NCBI GenBank assembly: GCA_035534455.1
Contig: DATLRV010000049.1
Span: forward strand, 62,001 to 126,000
Length of the DNA stretch: 64,000 bases
From: JAJYVT01 sp035534455
Lineage (GTDB): Bacteria > Actinomycetota > Acidimicrobiia > Acidimicrobiales > RAAP-2
Direction of reading: 5' to 3'
Of this stretch, positions 57,064 to 63,953 are shown piece after piece. Under the pieces are notes generated by a model. It was given only the letters and a program-made list of their open reading frames with translations, was not told the DNA's origin and did no database searches. Positions within the stretch are counted from its first letter, which is position 1. Every line of letters begins with the position of its first letter. The position numbers were made by a program, and so were the translations under genes.

Positions 57064-58503
57064 TCACTTGAGAGTGGTCGGGTAGCCCGCGCCGCTGATC
57101 GCCGCGACGGCCGTCGGATACCGAGGAACTGCCGCCACGTAGGCCCGCACGCCGCACACGACGGTCAGGGTCGTGGCGAAGGTCTCCTCGTAGGCGAAGG
57201 CGATCGGCTCCGTCTCGACCACGGCGATGGTTGCGGGCTTGGAGACGATCACCTGAGTGTGTGTCGACGTCGTCGGGATCTGGTCGTCGGCGAACCACCT
57301 CAGGTTGCCGGGCAGCACGAGGCCCATGAAGCCCTGCCATGCCGGATCATCGGACACCGCCACCAGCGCCCCGGCGTCGGGGACGACGATCGGCCTTGTC
57401 TGCTTATCGACCTGTTTCGTGGCCCACCCGGCGAAGTCCGACGTCGTGAAGACGTGCGTGCCGGCCACGCGGGTCCCGGCCGCGTCGGTCAGCTTCTCCC
57501 GCGCACTCGACAGGTCGGCGTAGAACGTGGCGATGCTGAGCGTTGTGGCGTCGGTGACCGTCTGCGCTGTCGCCAGGGCCTGACCGAGCACGTACGCGTT
57601 CACCGCCGCGTCGAGCTGCTCCTTCAGCTGGGCGGTGATGATCTCGTCGAACTTCATCGGGCCGCCGCGGTCGAAGAGCTGCTGGGAGACCGGGACCTCG
57701 CCCACGAGAGGGACCATCGTGGCCGTGAGCGTCGCCGCGGTGGGTGTCGAGGAGTCGACACCGGCGTTCTCGGCGGTCTGCTCGCCGACGGTCGTGGGCG
57801 AGTTGAAGACGGGGATGATCACCTCGAGCCCGTAGTCCGGTGCAGGGACCGGGGAACACTGCTGCGTGAAGCTGCGAAGCGGAGAACGGTAGGTGGCCCA
57901 CAGGTTCTGGAGCCACGCTGGCGTCACGAAGGAGCCGCCCGAGGCAGCTCCCGACGTCATCGCGCTCCGGAGCTCCGCCGCCCGCTCGACGGCATGCTCG
58001 CGGGTGTTATTGGCGAGTTGCGCGAGAGCGGCGCGCCCCTCAGGGGACCCCTGGCGGATCTCGACGGCGACCTCGCGGACGTGGCGCTCGAGGCGCCCGA
58101 GGGCCTCGCGGTGCAGGGGATGGCCCGGCATCGCGGCGAGTCCCCGATCGCGCCAGAACGAATGCGGCGACTCGCGGTCGTAGATGCGAGGCTCCGCCTT
58201 CACGGCGGCGCGCAAGTGGTGCTCGCTTGCTGCGCGGTAGCGCTTGGCGCGCTCATCGTTCCTATCCGCACGCGAGAAGAAGTCGGCGACTTTGTCGCGA
58301 TCGGCGGGCGGGAGCTTGCCCGTCTCCAACGCCTCCGCGTGCTGCCGGATGACGCGGGCGGCGGCGCCGATCTGCCCGTCCCGCCAGCGCTCGGCGAAGC
58401 GTGCGGCGGTCTGGGCGTTGGCCGCGGCGAGCTTGTGCCCGCCGGCGTCGAGGCGGTCCCGCTCGGGAGGCGCGTCGAGGGTTCGGTCGTCGGTGGTTGT
58501 CAT
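57064..58503 (-). CDS. HK97-fold phage major capsid protein
   Basis: A 479-residue protein. The first 185 residues are charged and helical, like a scaffold/delta domain or an unprocessed prohead region. The rest reads as an HK97-type capsid: SGGSFVTPAWLQNLWATYRS, IIPVFNSPTTVGEQTAENAG, MVPLVGEVPVSQQLFDRGGP, then MKFDEIITAQLKEQLDAAVN and a C-terminal beta-rich part. I recall mycobacterial phiRv1 and phiRv2 capsid proteins of about this length. ATG 58503 has AAGGA 9 bases upstream. It is the last gene of the long minus-strand operon. No separate protease gene is seen. Confidence 0.85.
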   Translation of the reverse strand: MTTTDDRTLDAPPERDRLDAGGHKLAAANAQTAARFAERWRDGQIGAAARVIRQHAEALETGKLPPADRDKVADFFSRADRNDERAKRYRAASEHHLRAAVKAEPRIYDRESPHSFWRDRGLAAMPGHPLHREALGRLERHVREVAVEIRQGSPEGRAALAQLANNTREHAVERAAELRSAMTSGAASGGSFVTPAWLQNLWATYRSPLRSFTQQCSPVPAPDYGLEVIIPVFNSPTTVGEQTAENAGVDSSTPTAATLTATMVPLVGEVPVSQQLFDRGGPMKFDEIITAQLKEQLDAAVNAYVLGQALATAQTVTDATTLSIATFYADLSSAREKLTDAAGTRVAGTHVFTTSDFAGWATKQVDKQTRPIVVPDAGALVAVSDDPAWQGFMGLVLPGNLRWFADDQIPTTSTHTQVIVSKPATIAVVETEPIAFAYEETFATTLTVVCGVRAYVAAVPRYPTAVAAISGAGYPTTLK

Positions 58504-58545
58504 TTTTTGGATTCCTTTTGGGTCGCCCGGATCGCCCGGGGATAG

Positions 58546-59010
58546 CTACAGGTGGTTGTTGCGGGTGCTGCCGAAGAGCCGCAGGCGGCGTCGGTCGGCA
58601 TCGACGTCGACCACACGCGAAGGTTCGGGGCCGTCCGGCCGTGTCTGGGGCGCCGGCCGTGGCGGAGCCATCGCGGGCCGTGCGGGGTCGGGGCCGCACA
58701 TGAGCTCGACAAGCTCGCGGACTTCCCACAAGAGACCCTGCGCGCTGCGTAGCTCTTCCCCGGTGAAGGCCCGAGCAACTGTGGGTGAAGCGAGCGCTCG
58801 CGCTACCCGGCCGACGGATGCGGCGAGGAGTTCCGTCGCCGCACGGCGCTGGACGGCACGCGCTTTCGGGTCGTCCGACCTGCTGACAAAGTAGGGGGCG
58901 CGGTGGGCGGCGAGGAGCTGCTCGACGGCGTCGGCGACGTTGGTCCGGCACACGGCGAGGGGGTCCTCTTGTGGAGCCGTGAACTGCAATCTTGTGGTGG
59001 GGAGGTTCAT
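58546..59010 (-). CDS. Unknown protein encoded before the capsid gene
   Basis: A 154-residue protein with a helical core (CRTNVADAVEQLLAAHRAPY, RAATELLAASVGRVARALAS, GLLWEVRELVELMCGP) and a Pro/Arg-rich C-terminal third. Position before the capsid suggests a structural or packaging accessory role, but no motif shows this. ATG 59010 overlaps the preceding stop (ATGA). Confidence 0.6.
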   Translation of the reverse strand: MNLPTTRLQFTAPQEDPLAVCRTNVADAVEQLLAAHRAPYFVSRSDDPKARAVQRRAATELLAASVGRVARALASPTVARAFTGEELRSAQGLLWEVRELVELMCGPDPARPAMAPPRPAPQTRPDGPEPSRVVDVDADRRRLRLFGSTRNNHL

Positions 59011-59153
59011 GTTTCGGCCTCCTCGGCCTCCTCGGCCTCCTCGGCCTCCTCGGCCCAGGGGCCGCCGGTCCACGGCGTCGGCGCGAGGCCGGCGTTGACG
59101 TCCTCGGGGTGCGGGTGGCCGTCGGCGGCGGTGGGGAACGGTGTCTTGGTCAT
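59007..59153 (-). CDS. Small acidic protein with AEE repeats
   Basis: A 48-residue protein: a polar N-terminus (MTKTPFPTAADGHPHPEDVN) and an acidic C-terminus of repeated Ala-Glu-Glu from four 9-bp repeats. Both ends overlap neighbours by four bases (ATGA). Function unknown; acidic mimics of DNA are one possibility only. Confidence 0.5.
   Translation of the reverse strand: MTKTPFPTAADGHPHPEDVNAGLAPTPWTGGPWAEEAEEAEEAEEAET
59015..59050. repeat. Four 9-bp tandem repeats encoding AEE
   Basis: Four copies of cggcctcct at 59015-59050 encode the acidic C-terminal tail of the small protein. Copy-number changes keep the frame. Confidence 0.85.
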
Positions 59154-59653
59154 CGTGGGATCGTCCTTTCGAGGGCGGCTTTGGAGGTCGGGTCGGCCCA
59201 TTGGCGGAGATGGCGCTGGGGCACGCCGGGGTCGCGGGGCGCGCGCTCCCGTGCAGGCGGTGAGAGGGCGTCATCGGCCGGGGCAACGCGATCCATGACC
59301 GCCGCCCGCTCGATGAGCCAACGGCCGTCGACCCGGCGAGCCGGCAGGCGCCCCGTCTCCGCCAGACGCCGCACGCGCCGCACCGAAACGCCGAGCAACC
59401 GCGCCGCCGCGGTGGTCGTCGTGAGCATGGCGAGTTCGCGGTGCCTTCGCTCGGCGGTGACGATGCGGGCGACGACGACGCGCTGTGCGGGGCTGAGGGG
59501 CTGGCCGTCCCGCTTCAGGCGGACGATCGCGTATTCGAGGACCGGGACGAGCAGCGCTGCATCGCGCAACGAGAGCATGATCCGCCCATCGCCGATCATT
59601 GTATCGAACGGCCCGTCGGCCTCGTCGGTCGATGGCGCCTTTTCCCTGGTCAC
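59150..59653 (-). CDS. Helix-turn-helix DNA-binding protein (excisionase/MerR-like)
   Basis: A 167-residue protein with a central winged helix-turn-helix (TTTAAARLLGVSVRRVRRLA, then ETGRLPARRVDGRWLIER) of the excisionase/MerR type at about 78-115. N- and C-terminal regions are unassigned. GTG 59653 lies 3 bases after the previous stop. It could act as a second regulator, a small terminase-like DNA-binding protein or an excisionase. Confidence 0.65.
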   Translation of the reverse strand: MTREKAPSTDEADGPFDTMIGDGRIMLSLRDAALLVPVLEYAIVRLKRDGQPLSPAQRVVVARIVTAERRHRELAMLTTTTAAARLLGVSVRRVRRLAETGRLPARRVDGRWLIERAAVMDRVAPADDALSPPARERAPRDPGVPQRHLRQWADPTSKAALERTIPR

Positions 59654-59656
59654 CGG

Positions 59657-59998
59657 CTATTCCGCAGGGTTCCGCTTGATGACGTACCCGTGGCGGCGCA
59701 ACGTCTGCACCAGACCCGCCACGTTGGCCTGCTCGACCGCTGTGGCGAGGTCCGAGCGGCCCGGGCAGGCGTGCACTTCGCGCCGGCCGATGGTGCCGCC
59801 GCAGTCGGCGCACTCCCAGGTTTGTGAGTCGGCCGCGACGATGCGGCGAAGCCTGTCCGCCGCCTTGGCACGGCGCAGCTGACGTCCGGTGAGCGGCGGG
59901 CAGCGGTGCAAGTCACTCACCGGCCCGGACCCGCCGCACCTTGCGCAGATGAAGGTGACGTGGTGGGTCGTCTCGTCGGTAGGGGCCAATGTGGTCAC
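59657..59998 (-). CDS. Zinc-ribbon protein of the element
   Basis: A 113-residue protein with two Cys pairs (FICARCGGSG and WECADCGGTIGRREVHACPG), a zinc-ribbon pattern, and a C-terminal helix (VEQANVAGLVQTLRRHGYVI). GTG 59998 has AAAGGA 9 bases upstream and overlaps the preceding stop (GTGA). Function unknown; DNA or RNA binding is likely. Confidence 0.6.
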   Translation of the reverse strand: MTTLAPTDETTHHVTFICARCGGSGPVSDLHRCPPLTGRQLRRAKAADRLRRIVAADSQTWECADCGGTIGRREVHACPGRSDLATAVEQANVAGLVQTLRRHGYVIKRNPAE

Positions 59999-60345
59999 GT
60001 TGGGGGTCCTTTCAGGTTTGTGCGGCATGTCGGGCAACGGGCGGGCGGGCGTCCCCGGGTCAGGGGGCGATCGAACATCCGGCGGCACACCGCACACGTC
60101 CGGTCGGGGCGACGCGCTCGGCGTCTGGCCGTGGTAGCGGCGGTCTTGCAGGCGAGGGAGCAGTAGGTGTGCCCCGAGCGGGCCGCGTTGGCCGCGAACC
60201 GGCGCCCGCACACGCGGCAGACCTTGGAGATGGCGCCGCACGTCGGGCATGCCGACGTAGCCACCGTTCGCGCCGAGGCGGAATCGAGCGGGTCCCCGAC
60301 TGTATTGGCGGCTTCCGTGGCACTATTTGAGTGAAGCGTGTGCAT
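59995..60345 (-). CDS. Multi-zinc-finger protein of the element
   Basis: A 116-residue protein with five short Cys motifs (CPTCG, CRVCG, YCSLACK, CAVC, CPTC), consistent with two or three zinc ribbons. The spacer is basic (TTARRRARRPDRTC). ATG 60345 is chosen; upstream there is a 177-base gap with a G8T8 tract. No known family is recognised. Confidence 0.6.
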   Translation of the reverse strand: MHTLHSNSATEAANTVGDPLDSASARTVATSACPTCGAISKVCRVCGRRFAANAARSGHTYCSLACKTAATTARRRARRPDRTCAVCRRMFDRPLTRGRPPARCPTCRTNLKGPPT

Positions 60346-60364
60346 CTCTCGGCCCTTTAAGCTC

Positions 60365-60380
60365 GGGGGGGGTTTTTTTT
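60365..60380. repeat. Homopolymer tract G8T8
   Basis: Eight G followed by eight T on the plus strand, 20 bases upstream of the multi-zinc-finger gene in the only sizeable gap of the operon (60346-60522). It could be a slippage-prone promoter spacer or part of a terminator. No gene is seen in the gap. Confidence 0.8.
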
Positions 60381-60522
60381 GACCGGGCGGGTCACTAGGC
60401 CGATCGCCGGGAAGCTCGATGCCCCCCCTGGCGGAAGTCGTGGCGCTCATCCTTGGTGAGGTCCCGTCCTTCGGTCGCGCTCGAATGAGCACCGACCTCC
60501 GCCGGCCCCACCCCCGGTGTGC

Positions 60523-60726
60523 CTAGCCACGGGTCGCCTCGGCTTCCTCAACGACGACGAACCTCTGCCACCTGCTCCTGTCCGCCGGGCACCGGTGCCC
60601 GACCTCAAGCGCGATCGCCACGACCTCAGTGCCGCAGTGCTCGCATTGCCACAACCGCGCATGAGCGCCGATGCTCGAGGCGGCGCGCTCGGCGAGGAAG
60701 CTCATGGCGGAGCCGAGATCAGTCAC
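60523..60726 (-). CDS. Small zinc-ribbon-like protein
   Basis: A 67-residue protein with CEHCGTEVVAIALEVGHRC, a CxxC...HxC zinc-ribbon-like pattern. GTG 60726 overlaps the MT-A70 stop (GTGA). The partner function with the methyltransferase is unknown. Confidence 0.55.
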   Translation of the reverse strand: MTDLGSAMSFLAERAASSIGAHARLWQCEHCGTEVVAIALEVGHRCPADRSRWQRFVVVEEAEATRG

Positions 60727-61253
60727 GACGCCACCGCTTCGACGCCAAGGCCCCAGGAATCCCAAGCAAACCGTTGTTGCCTGGCGAACAATTCGACACG
60801 CGGGCTAGGTGACACCTGCTCGATGAGGTCGTAGGAAGCTGCGGGCTTGGCGCTGTGGGCGCCGCGCTGCCAGATGTGCCACGTCGAGATCGGCTTGGTC
60901 TCCGGCACCATCGGCCTGCCGCGGCTTGCCAGGATCAGGTGCTCGGTGTTGTTGCGGAGGTAGTGGCCGACGCCGGGGCCGGGCTTGCACCACGTGACCA
61001 CCGTGAGCGGCGAGAAGCCCCACGCCCGGACGATCCCGTAGCCGTCCCCCATGAGTGCGTTCGTGCACCAGAGCCAGAGGTGGGCGTCCGCGTCGGCCAG
61101 GTCGGCGACCGGCATCTCCCGCAGCTCCTCGGTGCTTGCCGTCGAGTAGTGCTTGCGGGCGTCGGCCTTGGTCGCGGCCGATGCGTAGCGCCACGGCGGG
61201 TCGGCGAGGATCGTCCGGTAGGGCGGCGAGAGCCCTTCCCAGGCGGTCACCAT
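60723..61253 (-). CDS. MT-A70 family adenine methyltransferase
   Basis: A 176-residue N6-adenine methyltransferase of the MT-A70 family. The catalytic DPPW motif is in YRTILADPPWRYAS near the N-terminus; DAHLWLWCTNALMGDGYGIV and PLTVVTWCKPGPGVGHYLRN are typical. It is common in phages, where it modifies phage or host DNA. No restriction enzyme partner is present. ATG 61253 (or GTG 61250) overlaps the helicase stop. Confidence 0.9.
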   Translation of the reverse strand: MVTAWEGLSPPYRTILADPPWRYASAATKADARKHYSTASTEELREMPVADLADADAHLWLWCTNALMGDGYGIVRAWGFSPLTVVTWCKPGPGVGHYLRNNTEHLILASRGRPMVPETKPISTWHIWQRGAHSAKPAASYDLIEQVSPSPRVELFARQQRFAWDSWGLGVEAVAS

Positions 61254-62485
61254 CGCCCACCGTCCTCGGATCCCTCGGGCATTCCGTGTCGCCACCATCC
61301 GGCCCACGGCCACACGTCACCTCGGCGCAGCTCGTCGGGCCACTGAGCCACGGCACGGTCACCACGCCAGCGGCCGACCACGAGGGCACCGTGGACGTCT
61401 CTGGAGGGCGTGAGCTTCAGTCCGTACTCGGGCCAGCGGAGCCATAGCGACGATCCGAACGGTCGCAGCTCCCGGGCACCGCCGTTGGCTTGCGGGGCGT
61501 GGTGCTCGAGCACGAGGGCGAAGCCGTACCGGGTGCGCAGGTCATCGAGGATCGCCTGCACCTCGGCGGCCACCTGCTCGTCTGACTCACGACCGGTGCG
61601 CGTGTATGCCTTGTACACCGGGCCGAGGCTGACGAGCTTCGGGCGGTTCCTGCGCAGCACGTCCTCGAAGGCCAGGCGGTCCGGGCGTCGTCTGAGGTCG
61701 ATACCGCCGGGACGGTGCCAGAGCACCGCAGGCGCTCGCTCGCTTCCCGAATGCGCGCGGGCCGTGCTGGCGAGCTTGCGGAGCCGGTCGCGCACGTTTC
61801 TGCGCGGGTTCTCGAGGTCGACGAGAAGCGCCGGCACCGCGGGCGCCGGGTCGAACGTGAACGGCTGGACACCGTAGGCGGCGCAGACGACGACCTGACG
61901 GGCCAGCTCGGACTTGCCGACACCTTCGGGGGCCACGATGACGACCCGGTCGTCTTCGGCGAGCAGGCCGGGCACGACTTCGGGAGATGCGTCGTCACGC
62001 TCGGCCACGAAGTCGTCGAGCTGGATGTCACCGGCGATGGTTAGACGCGGGGCGTCCACGAATGCCAGGAGTGCCCGGGCCTCGTCGACCACGTCCCCGG
62101 GGTCGCGCTCGGGGTCCGATGCCGCGGCGGTGATCTCGGTCCCTACTCCGTGAAGTGCTCGACGTGAAGCGAAGCGGGCCACGATTTCGCAATAGCGGCC
62201 GATGCTGGCCGCCGATGGCACCTCGGCAGCCCAGCGCGAGAGGTCACCGCGGGCGTCGGTCCACGCGGTGCCAGATGCCGTGAGCTCGTCGGCGACCGTG
62301 AGGGGGTCGACCGCCGCTCCCGCCTTGTGGAGGCTGACGATGGCACCGAACGCAGCGGAGGGATGCGCTGAGCCGAAGTCGGACGCGACAAGGGCTCGCG
62401 TGGTGGTCTCGACCGCTGGCCGAGAGAACAGGCACGCGCCCACGACGGACTCCTCGGCCTCGAGGTCGCAGAAGGGCGTGGTCAT
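61247..62485 (-). CDS. DnaB-like N-domain plus RepA-type ATPase (replicative helicase-like)
   Basis: A 412-residue protein. The N-terminal domain (DLEAEESVVGACLFSRPAVE to about 100) resembles the DnaB N-domain. The C-terminal AAA-type domain has Walker A APEGVGKSE near 188 and a Walker-B-like LLVDLENP, as in RepA/AAA ATPases. It probably unwinds element DNA with the adjacent initiator. ATG 62485 overlaps the initiator stop (ATGA). Confidence 0.82.
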   Translation of the reverse strand: MTTPFCDLEAEESVVGACLFSRPAVETTTRALVASDFGSAHPSAAFGAIVSLHKAGAAVDPLTVADELTASGTAWTDARGDLSRWAAEVPSAASIGRYCEIVARFASRRALHGVGTEITAAASDPERDPGDVVDEARALLAFVDAPRLTIAGDIQLDDFVAERDDASPEVVPGLLAEDDRVVIVAPEGVGKSELARQVVVCAAYGVQPFTFDPAPAVPALLVDLENPRRNVRDRLRKLASTARAHSGSERAPAVLWHRPGGIDLRRRPDRLAFEDVLRRNRPKLVSLGPVYKAYTRTGRESDEQVAAEVQAILDDLRTRYGFALVLEHHAPQANGGARELRPFGSSLWLRWPEYGLKLTPSRDVHGALVVGRWRGDRAVAQWPDELRRGDVWPWAGWWRHGMPEGSEDGGRW

Positions 62486-63210
62486 CGGTACACCGGAGCC
62501 GGTGCGTCGTAGTTGACCCGCTCAGACTCGACGCCGAGGCTCGACCAGTGCGAAGCGACTGCGTTCGGGGTGAACTCCCACGAGGGGTGAAGCTGCCGGT
62601 AGCGCTCGCACCGAATGCGAACCTCGACCTCGGTGGCGCCCGCGTCGCGGACGTCCTTGGCGGCCTTGCGCACCTTGCCCGCTTGCGCGCCGGTGATCGC
62701 CCACTTGCCGGCGTCGTCCTTCGCGATCCCCCACGCCTCGGCGAACGCGTCGAAGATGGGATCGCAGCGGCGCGCGCGCGGCGTAGCCGCAAGTATGGCT
62801 ACCTCATGGCTACCTAGGTGGTCGTTTCGTTCCGGTGTTCGCGTCGTCACGTTCCGGTGTTCGGTGCCAACGGTGGTCGTTTCGTTCCGGTGTTCGGTGG
62901 TCGTTTCGTTCCGGTGTTCCGCCGGCACCTTGGGGATGCGGGCGACGTAGGAGGCGGCGCGCCCGGGAGCTGAACGGCCGGTCTGCTCGAGCCATCCCGA
63001 TTTCCGCACGTGGCCGATCCCGTTCCTGACGGAGCGCTCGGTCATGTGAGCCTCGAAAGCGATCAGGGCGTGCGTCGGGCGGCACGAGGTGCCATCTGCA
63101 TTCATGTGGAGTGCCAGCGTTCGGGCCACCGCGATGTCGGTGGCCGTCAGGCGCGCATCGGTGGCGAGGGCCTTGCACCACCGATGGACGAATGGCATGG
63201 AGGCGCTCAC
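62482..63210 (-). CDS. Replication initiator-like winged-helix protein
   Basis: A 242-residue protein. The N-terminal winged helix (FVHRWCKALATDARLTATDI, MNADGTSCRPTHALIAFEAH, MTERSVRNGIGHVRKSGWLE) is like phage O/DnaA-like initiators. A middle linker is encoded by four 21-bp direct repeats that give EHRNETTT-type peptides. The C-terminal half includes WEFTPNAVASHWSSLG. By analogy with lambda O, the initiator gene may contain the replication origin. GTG 63210 overlaps the previous stop. Confidence 0.75.
   Translation of the reverse strand: MSASMPFVHRWCKALATDARLTATDIAVARTLALHMNADGTSCRPTHALIAFEAHMTERSVRNGIGHVRKSGWLEQTGRSAPGRAASYVARIPKVPAEHRNETTTEHRNETTTVGTEHRNVTTRTPERNDHLGSHEVAILAATPRARRCDPIFDAFAEAWGIAKDDAGKWAITGAQAGKVRKAAKDVRDAGATEVEVRIRCERYRQLHPSWEFTPNAVASHWSSLGVESERVNYDAPAPVYR
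62821..62920. repeat. Four 21-bp iteron-like repeats inside the initiator gene
   Basis: Repeats at 62821-62841, 62843-62863, 62876-62896 and 62900-62920 share gtcgtttcgttccggtgttc with at most three mismatches. Starts are 22, 33 and 24 bases apart, roughly two to three helical turns, so copies lie mostly on one DNA face. Such intragenic iterons mark the origin in lambda O. Confidence 0.75.
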
Positions 63211-63404
63211 AGGGTGGCCGCCCTTTCGAGATCGCGGAGGGCCTTCTCGCCGAGGCGGATCGCTCCGTCCACGGCTGCATCGAGCGTGGCGGTCTCGCCC
63301 GAGATGACACCGTGAGCGAGCAGGCCGACGGCCGCGTCAACCCGGGCCCGCGCATCTTCGAGCGCGGCGGAGCGAGCGGCGGGTCGCTTCACTGTCGCGC
63401 TCAC
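63207..63404 (-). CDS. Small helical protein of the element, unknown function
   Basis: A 65-residue Ala/Arg/Glu-rich helical protein (AALEDARARVDAAVGLLAHG, AVDGAIRLGEKALRDLERAA). GTG 63404 overlaps the excisionase-like stop, and its own stop overlaps the initiator GTG. No family is recognised. Confidence 0.5.
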   Translation of the reverse strand: MSATVKRPAARSAALEDARARVDAAVGLLAHGVISGETATLDAAVDGAIRLGEKALRDLERAATL

Positions 63405-63601
63405 CGGGCCGCCTCTACGCGGCCCGACTCGGCGTAGGCGTCGAGGTCCGCGAGGTCGATCAACACTCGAGCGCACCGGCCGGTCCCGAGCTTGTGGAAG
63501 GGAAGCCGCCGCTCAGCGACGAGACGGCGTAGCAAGCGCTCGGTTGCCCAGGCCCGGTGCTGAGGCACCTGACGGAGCGGGACGAGCTGGCGGGCCATCA
63601 C
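63401..63601 (-). CDS. Excisionase-like helix-turn-helix protein
   Basis: A 66-residue protein of excisionase/MerR-type size: VPLRQVPQHRAWATERLLRR, LVAERRLPFHKLGTGRCARV and LIDLADLDAYAESGR. It would bind DNA and direct excision together with the missing integrase, or regulate it. GTG 63601 or ATG 63598 overlaps the XRE stop. Confidence 0.7.
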   Translation of the reverse strand: MMARQLVPLRQVPQHRAWATERLLRRLVAERRLPFHKLGTGRCARVLIDLADLDAYAESGRVEAAR

Positions 63602-63840
63602 TGGGCCGCCAATCGGTCGAGCAGCTCGAGGTAGGAGACGGCGAGTTCTCCGCGCGGCGTCCGGTCGCCGCGCTCCCAGCGCAACACCGTCGACGGGCTG
63701 ACGCCCGGGCCGACACCGCGCCCCATTTCTCCGAGGCTGAGGCCAGCGCCCACACGGACGGCGCGGGCGGCACCCGATGACACGAGGCGACGAACCCTGG
63801 CGAGTGCCACTGGATCGACTGGAGTCTTCACAAGCGACAT
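63598..63840 (-). CDS. XRE family repressor
   Basis: An 80-residue Cro/CI-like helix-turn-helix protein: RVGAGLSLGEMGRGVGPGVS and STVLRWERGDRTPRGELAVS. It is the first gene of the minus operon and divides it from the divergent gene at 63954. Two matching operators lie upstream, one over its own promoter, so autorepression is likely. Confidence 0.78.
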   Translation of the reverse strand: MSLVKTPVDPVALARVRRLVSSGAARAVRVGAGLSLGEMGRGVGPGVSPSTVLRWERGDRTPRGELAVSYLELLDRLAAQ

Positions 63841-63946
63841 ATTACTGGGAAGGTTGCCGGAGCCTTCCCGTAATATGCCCCGATATGTCTGCCAAGCAAC
63901 CGGGAAAGCGGGAACGTTGCCAGACCCTTCCCGGTGGTGCTAGAGT
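63841..63946. promoter_or_regulatory. Divergent promoter-operator region of the element
   Basis: Two operators share GGGAAsG-TTGCCrGAs-CCTTCCC: O1 at 63847-63869 (flanked by ATTAC and GTAAT) and O2 at 63910-63932. Leftward promoter: TTGCTT (63899-63894), 18 bases, TATTAC (63875-63870), with O1 over its -10. Rightward promoter: TTGCCA (63917-63922, inside O2), 18 bases, TAGAGT (63941-63946), 7 bases before GTG 63954. The XRE protein is the obvious binder. Confidence 0.72.
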
Positions 63947-63953
63947 TGCCGCC

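Noticed and set aside
57064..58503. Encapsulin nanocompartment instead of a phage capsid
   Set aside because: The protein is much longer than usual encapsulins, has no cargo enzyme beside it, and sits in an operon with replication and repressor genes.
60723..61253. Restriction-modification system
   Set aside because: No endonuclease gene is visible near the methyltransferase; an orphan phage-type enzyme fits better.
62821..62920. CRISPR array
   Set aside because: The four repeats have unequal, very short spacers (1, 12 and 3 bases) and lie inside a coding frame; there are no cas genes.
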